Source of the DNA: Neopestalotiopsis rosae
Lineage: Eukaryota; Ascomycota; Sordariomycetes; Amphisphaeriales; Sporocadaceae
Length of the DNA: 64,000 nucleotides
Direction of reading: 5' to 3'
Assembly (NCBI GenBank): GCA_023078685.1
Contig: JALGAS010000008.1
Span: 1,612,001 to 1,676,000, forward strand
In this document: positions 58,422 through 64,000 of the stretch, piece by piece
How positions within the stretch are numbered: the first letter of the stretch is position 1
Layout of the letters: each line of letters opens with the position of its first letter
Made by a program: the position numbers and the translations under genes
The notes under the pieces: model-generated
Seen by the model: only the letters and a program-made list of their open reading frames with translations
Database searches by the model: none
What the model was told of the DNA's origin: nothing

Positions 58422-60291
58422 CTAATGCCCCAGGCCCTTGGCTCTGGCGCGGTCTACATCTCTATAGTACCGCGCTGCGGTCTTCTCTCTCAAGCTGCGT
58501 CCGTATCTGGCCATGACGAATGAGCTTGCATTCCACACCAATCCTATTCCACCAACAATGCAGTAGACCCTCAGATACCCACTCGCATTGAGCCATGGAG
58601 TGATCCCATAGTTGATGGCGAAAGAGAGCGTATTCCGAATCAAGACGCACGTGGTCACCATCTGGCCAGAAAGCTCGGGGTAACTCGACATGGCGTATCC
58701 TAGGGCTGTCGATACGCAAAGCGCGGCGTTGATGGCCAGTGCCACCTGGGTAATGACCAGTGCAAACCAGTGGAGGTGGTAAGTGACACCCAGGCCGTAC
58801 AGGATCATGGCAAAGGGGACGAGGAAAACACTCGCAGCGAAAATGTAGAGAACATGTTCCGATTCGGAGATTCCATCGTTGCGACGCGCCAAGCGGATAG
58901 TCAGCATACGACCGACCTTTCCGCAATAATATCCACTGCAGGTAAAATACGTATTAGTTTGAAATGAATGTTCCTGCTGTGGGATGATGCTAACTTACCC
59001 AATGACTGTTCCGATAACACCACCAGCGTAGGCGGCCGCGACCGTAGCAGTGCTAAAGCCGTACTGGGTGGTATAAACTGTACCAATCGTGGCATTCTGA
59101 ACACCCTGCCACACCAAGGAGTTTGCTCCGTACATGAAACTGATGCGAGTTAGCAAATGAGGGGTGTACTGAGGTCAAGGTCGTTGTTTGGGGCAATTGA
59201 TAGAACTCACCCAGCATATACGACTGCCGGATACGTGAAGCCTTTGAATGGAGCGGCCATGATGTCCAGCAGACGGTTGGGTCTCTTCTTGTCCCTGAGG
59301 CTGAGCTTATCCATGTACGACTTCCTAGGCCAAACCACTTGGCCGACTTCGCGGTCTTCGGGAGTGGAAGGGGTTGCTGCTGGCTTTTCCGACTTTGCAT
59401 CTGGTGATGGCGCTGGCACGTCGTCTGCCGCCACGGCTTCCGGAACTGTATGCACTTGCTGTGGAGTAGTGGTAGTGGCAACGTGTTTGCGGTCATAGTT
59501 GGTCTCCTCCATGAGGAAGAAGCAGTAAATGAGGGCGAGGCCGTTCCAGATGGAGCACCACCAGAGCGTCCACTTCCAGCCCATGCCGTAGTTGATGAAG
59601 CCCGAGAGCATCGGGGCCAGCTTGCCGGTTAGCGAGAGGGACCAGCCGTACCAGGCGAGGTACTTGGGGCGCTCGTGTGCGAACCAAATGTCGACGATGG
59701 AGATTTCGCACAGGGACTCGACTGGGGAGCCGAAGAAGCCTAGAATGATGCGATTGGCCAAGTAGGTGCTGGAGGTCGTGCAGAGGGGAGCGGTTGCCAG
59801 AATGATGATGTTGGTCACGAGGGAGAAGAGGTAGACTGGCCGCTTGCCGTACTGCAACGCGATGGCCTGCCAAAAGATGCATCCCCAGCCATAAAACAGG
59901 AACTACATCACCGCATGGTCAGTTGGAAAATCCGTACTTGTTCACATTTGGGTCTGCGCACCATGATGCCAGTTCCATTGTTGATATCGGTCAAGGTCAA
60001 GGACGTGGCGGCGCGAATCGGAGTCACGATTGAATAGACGGCGCTCGACGGGATCGCAATCATAATCGTATACACCACCACACAGCTAGTCGCCAGAATC
60101 TTGCGCTTCATGGTCCAATTCAATGGATCTTCGGGATCTTCACTCGGCGCCGGGACCAAGATAATATCGCTCTGGCCCTTGCCGTCGGCATGCTTGGAGC
60201 GAATGCCGCCGTCCGTGTCAATGAGACGAATGGTTCCGGGCGGCAGCTTCTCGTCGGGGGAAATCCCCTGCTGCATCTCCTTCTCCGACAT
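58422..60291 (-). CDS. MFS transporter, DHA1/HOL1-like
   Basis: Four exons (minus): 60291-59962, 59902-59211, 59139-58999, 58935-58422; introns 59, 71 and 63 bp; 558 aa. The hydrophilic N-terminus has the EDPEDPLNW motif just before TM1, a hallmark of fungal DHA1-type (HOL1/FLR1-like) carriers. About 12 TM segments; LANRIILGFFGSPVESLCEI covers the TM4 region. A long central loop of about 90 aa (residues between ETNYDRKHVA and LLDIMAAPF) is Pro/Ala/Glu-rich. Export of toxic compounds or uptake of small molecules is typical; the substrate is unknown. It converges with the Pth11-like gene, with only 172 bp between stops. The ATG MSEKEMQQG was chosen as the first in-frame one. Confidence 0.92.
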
Positions 60292-62308
60292 TGCAAACGA
60301 CAAAAACACAGACAAATCAATTCAAAGAAAGAAGTATCACTACGAATTGAAGTTGAACGGAGTCGCGAGCCGAATGGTTTTGTATTTCAGGAGATCAGCA
60401 GCTTGGCACTCTGCAGGCATGCTTATCACCAGAGAATCGGAAGCATCAGGGGTGGCATTGATTGCCCAGCAGAGAACCTCGAACAAGTGGTTCAACCACC
60501 ACGCGATTGTACGACAAGGCAGATCTCTCGTATCTGCGGGGTTGGGGGTTAAGTCCTACTACTGACAAGAACAAGTTGTATGTACATAGTAGCCGTGTCT
60601 TGCTGATCAGATTGGGCTAGGGACCTTAGATAAAGCAGGCTGCATTTCGCTTGTGAGCATTGGTCTTTGAAGGGGGGCGGAACCCCCGAGCGGAGCCCGA
60701 GTATAGATATGGGACCTTTGAGCGAGATAAGACCCGGCCACGGGCGCTGCGGCGCTCCGCTTTTCGTACGGAATAAAGCTTAGCAGACCGTCTTGGCGGC
60801 AATCGTCATTGAGTTTACCACCATTGAGAACATTGGAACACCAATTTTCGGACGTCATCGTCGATTCAATTTACGTAGAACTTGAAATGTGAATAGGCTA
60901 GGTGATGGTGCAGCCAGGTACGTTCCCAAGGCTTGCGAGGGGCTTGAGATCCGGACTTTCGGAGCCTGTGATAAGCATGCCGGATCCGAGTCATGTCATC
61001 CCACCACGCTGATCTTTCGGCAAGAAAACACCGTGTATGGCGTAAGCTATAATCCATGGATAATAGACTGCTGGATACGTTGGATTCAGACGGACAACGA
61101 GTACTCTTCTTGCAGCTATTTGTACAAGATCGCAGAATGCCTCCCCGTGAACCTGTCTTCTTTCTCTTTTTCTTCTTCTTTCAAAACAGCGTGGGCATAC
61201 ATCCAAAGTCGTGGATGTTATGCTTCATGACGGGAAACACCCAGGTTTCCGGTGGCAAATATGAAAAACTAGAAACAACTCAGAAAAAACCAGCACCATA
61301 ATTGAGGACCAGTCTGTAGTGTATCTTCAGTGAGATTCAACATGTAGCATGCACATCATACAAATCTCAATGAAGCGGAGCTTATTGTTCTTGATCTCTC
61401 AAGCTCCTTCAAGGTCACTACCATGGATGCACAATTTCCAGTGAGCTGGACGGGTAGATACCCCGCACCTAGCGCATGTCGACCCTCAAATGCGGCAAAC
61501 AGCAGGCAAGAGAGCAGGGCCACAGAGGCAGACTTAGCGCCTGCAGAGGACCAGAGCTACGCCAAAGAACAGCGCTTCTCAACTTCAATCAGCACTCAAC
61601 GCTGTGGAATATTGAGCCACAGAATTATCTCAAGCGCTAACAACACACTCATCCTTTGCAACAAGAGACTACCCTGCTTCAAGCTACCAATGATGGCCGC
61701 CGTGAGGACGTGCAACAGGTTTCCTTGAGCCACAGCTGTGCAACTTGCGCGCGCTTCTCCCTTGTCGACAGTCCCTGCCATGGATGTTGTTACAATGGTG
61801 TGCATTCTCGCTTACCCTAGTTCTGTCTAAGATGGCGCACAAAGCCCGAGAAGACAACCGCCTAGCTTAGGCCCTTCGAGGCTGTCAGCACCAATGATAC
61901 AACTTGCAGGGCTCCCGGGTTTAACAATCCTCTGCACTGCATATTTGGAAGCTCTGCCGATACCAAAAGATCCATCCACAGAACTTAGCGAAATGTATAG
62001 GCCGCATTTCCGACCCATGTGTGGGTTACAGCACCCCAAATGCACCAATCTCAGCTCCAATCGTGATATTCAGCTGGTCGCATCCACTTGCCCTCATCAA
62101 GCTGCCTGGCAGAATGAAACTCCCAATATATACTAGCGTCATGCATATAAGCTGGAGAGTGCTGCGATCCTTCAGCCTGATGTTGACAAAGCTTTGGTGA
62201 TGGATCTCTGGAAGAAGAGGGGTACGATGAGGTCGAATTCGCTCATACTTCTGTCGCTTCAAGTCTCTTGGTAATGCGTCCTTCCATCGCACTTGCAGCT
62301 AAAGAAGA
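60292..62308. other. intergenic, 2 kb
   Basis: Between the divergent MFS gene and the last gene. It contains a small T-rich run near 61155-61180 and short frames without protein-like composition. I see no gene, repeat or mobile element. Confidence 0.5.
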
Positions 62309-64000
62309 ATGGCAGACAACACTCCTGTGACACCTTCTGGGCCGCTGCTGTCGGATCTCTGGGAACATCATGGGGCTCCTACCGATCAAGACGTCCTAGA
62401 CTATATTACGCGAAGGGATCATCCATCTACGCCTCTTGAGACCAATATCGACACGGCTCCCACATCCAAGTCAGATCATAGCACCTGGGAATTGCCTCCG
62501 AATCGCCTTTGCTCGGCATCATTTGGGGATAAAGGCATGACAGCAACAGTCAATGCTTATGGTCTCCTAATGCAATTTGGCGACTACCTAGGAGCCGGAA
62601 GATCAGGCTTATTCACTGCAGATCACGAATTTGTGGATGAGCCTTATCAGACCATAGACAGAGCAGAGACTCTCGATAAGATAACCAAACAAAGTTCATT
62701 GGAAGATAAGAGTTATGGTCTATCTCTGGATGGTCTTGAATTACGGAAGGAATGTGTGCCGAAGATGAGTTGGAAAAACTGGCGATGGCCCTGCTATGAA
62801 TACAGCCCAAGCTGCTTCTCTAATCCCGACATCAGCCTCACAGTCGAATGGATGGTTCACAAGAAACTCCTATTACAGAGATGTACCGTGGACAACAAAG
62901 GCACCGGCAGTTGCAGAATTGACATGAACTTCTTGAAAGATTTGCGCATACGAGACCTTGATCATACAGGAAACTATGCTGACCCGAGACTGGTGCCTGG
63001 GACACTCGAATCTGGATCAGGCCCTGGCCAATACACGTGGCTCTGGCGAATGCCATACACTTTTGAAACAACAGATGAGAAGGAACACAAACCCGACGCT
63101 GATGGCAGTAACCTTGACAATGGCGCCAAGCTGGAGCAGCAGACCCAAGAAGCGAACGGGGGGCTGGTCGACCAGAAGCCAGGCAGCATGACCTCTCATC
63201 AGGATGAGGCTGATGCTGGATTTGTCAGCCTGTAACAGCAACCCACGCAGCGTTTGCAATATTTCGAACTCGGAGAAACTCCTGAATCACCCGTGAAAAT
63301 AGCACTGAGGCCTACAGCGGCAGAACAGTCTACACCGACAAGTAGCAAAGTAAAAAGGGTGGATACAGAGGCAACTGATCCCTTCACAGTGGTCGTAGTG
63401 GCTGCTGTGTTTGTAAATGGTGAGCCTAAAAGGTTCGAATCCCAGCAGAACCCTCTCTCACCCTCAACTTGGGCGGGCATATGGAACGAACAGAGTCAGA
63501 CTGAGTGCGAGAGATCACCCGGACTGGAAATAGTCACAGCCTATCAAATGCTGCTGGTGCCTTCTGCCCACATGGAATGGAGGGACCTTATAATTACAGC
63601 AAAAGACGTGGATATAGAACTGTTTCTCAGCAAGGATGCATTTGATTCGACAGAGCTATTTCCGATTGGGCTCACTGATGTGCCGCCCCCAACCAGCACC
63701 TCCAATGATGGCGGTCAAACACTTGATGACCAGTCTGCTACCGGACAATCGACCGCGGCAAAATATGATGCGCTGAACAGCGGCGAAAATACACGGCAAA
63801 TGACGCAATTATCAGGTCTACCGACGCACTCACTATCGCCAGCCAGTCACCTCAATTATGTGATGCGGAGGAATCTGGAATACATCCTTTCGGTCTGTTC
63901 TATCCCTATTGGTCCACAAATAGCGGACCAAATAGCTGGCGAAATAAAGCCTATTGCGCTCACATGTGGAGATATGTCGTTGCACCGTGTCTGTAACTCA
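62309..64000 (+). CDS. unrecognised protein, runs off the window, one in-frame TAA
   Basis: Starts at MADNTPVTPSGPLLSDLWEH and is open for 308 codons to TAA at 63233-63235. Beyond the TAA the same frame stays open to the window end (about 255 codons) and still looks like protein (TDPFTVVVVAAVFVNGEPKRF, YQMLLVPSAHMEWRDLII, HLNYVMRRNLEYILSVCSIP). So the gene either has an intron across the TAA (one phase-correct choice is 63167-63250, GTCGAC...GCAG, 84 bp), is a pseudogene, or ends here with an unlikely open tail. I do not recognise the family. The first part (NRLCSASFGDKGMTATVNAY, FGDYLGAGRSGLFTADHEF, ISLTVEWMVHKKLLLQRCTV) resembles a beta-sandwich as in N-terminal domains of some carbohydrate-active enzymes, but this is only a guess. 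Confidence 0.6.

Noticed and set aside
63432..63442. GGTTCGAATCC, the tRNA B-box sequence
   Set aside because: No acceptor, D or anticodon arms around it, and it lies in a protein-like open frame.

Overview
The window is nuclear DNA of a filamentous ascomycete. The evidence is short introns (about 50-75 bp) with GTRNGT donors and CTAAC/CTGAC branch sites, two HET-domain genes, a Pth11-type membrane protein, and the gene set as a whole. Gene content suggests Sordariomycetes, probably Hypocreales; the order is inferred. I reconstructed exon joins by hand from reading frame, splice sites and protein-family logic. There are 21 protein-coding genes, two of them cut by the window edges and one with an unresolved 5' end. 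I found no tRNA, rRNA, CRISPR array or transposon.

Region 1 (1-11 kb): the end of SGT1 (co-chaperone), a YAR1-like ankyrin protein, a stand-alone REI1/ZNF622 C-terminal-type protein, a HET-domain protein, and a monocarboxylate-porter-like MFS transporter. Region 2 (11-25 kb): a UBP12-type ubiquitin protease (DUSP plus USP), mitochondrial GABA transaminase, and a 10-exon secreted GH35 beta-galactosidase. Region 3 (24.3-31.5 kb): a 7.3 kb block with no supportable gene, ending in the pyrimidine-rich upstream region of a four-TM protein with a long Ser/Pro-rich tail. Region 4 (34-42 kb): RAD23 (7 exons), a DUF3425-like protein without a visible bZIP, a nitronate monooxygenase, and a second HET protein.

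Region 5 (42.8-60.3 kb) is the most interesting. It holds an enoyl-CoA hydratase ending in SKL and an acyl/aryl-CoA ligase ending in AKL (both peroxisomal PTS1 signals), an unrecognised 280-aa protein, and a TLP1-class thiolase-like protein lacking the usual thiolase catalytic motifs. It continues with an F-box/LRR-like protein, a cytochrome P450, a Pth11/rhodopsin-type seven-TM protein and an MFS transporter. Together these could import or sense a substrate, oxidise it, activate it to a CoA ester and shorten or modify the side chain in peroxisomes. No PKS or NRPS is visible, so catabolism or tailoring is as likely as biosynthesis. CCTCGG/CCGAGG elements (the FarA/FarB fatty-acid-response type) lie upstream of the hydratase, the TLP1 gene and the P450. 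One 13-mer is shared exactly by the TLP1 and nitronate monooxygenase promoters.

Unusual gene structures: two apparent GC-AG introns in the TLP1 gene, an 8-nt microexon in the P450, two phase-preserving stop-free candidate introns (UBP12 and the Pth11-like gene), and a single in-frame TAA splitting an otherwise open frame in the last gene.
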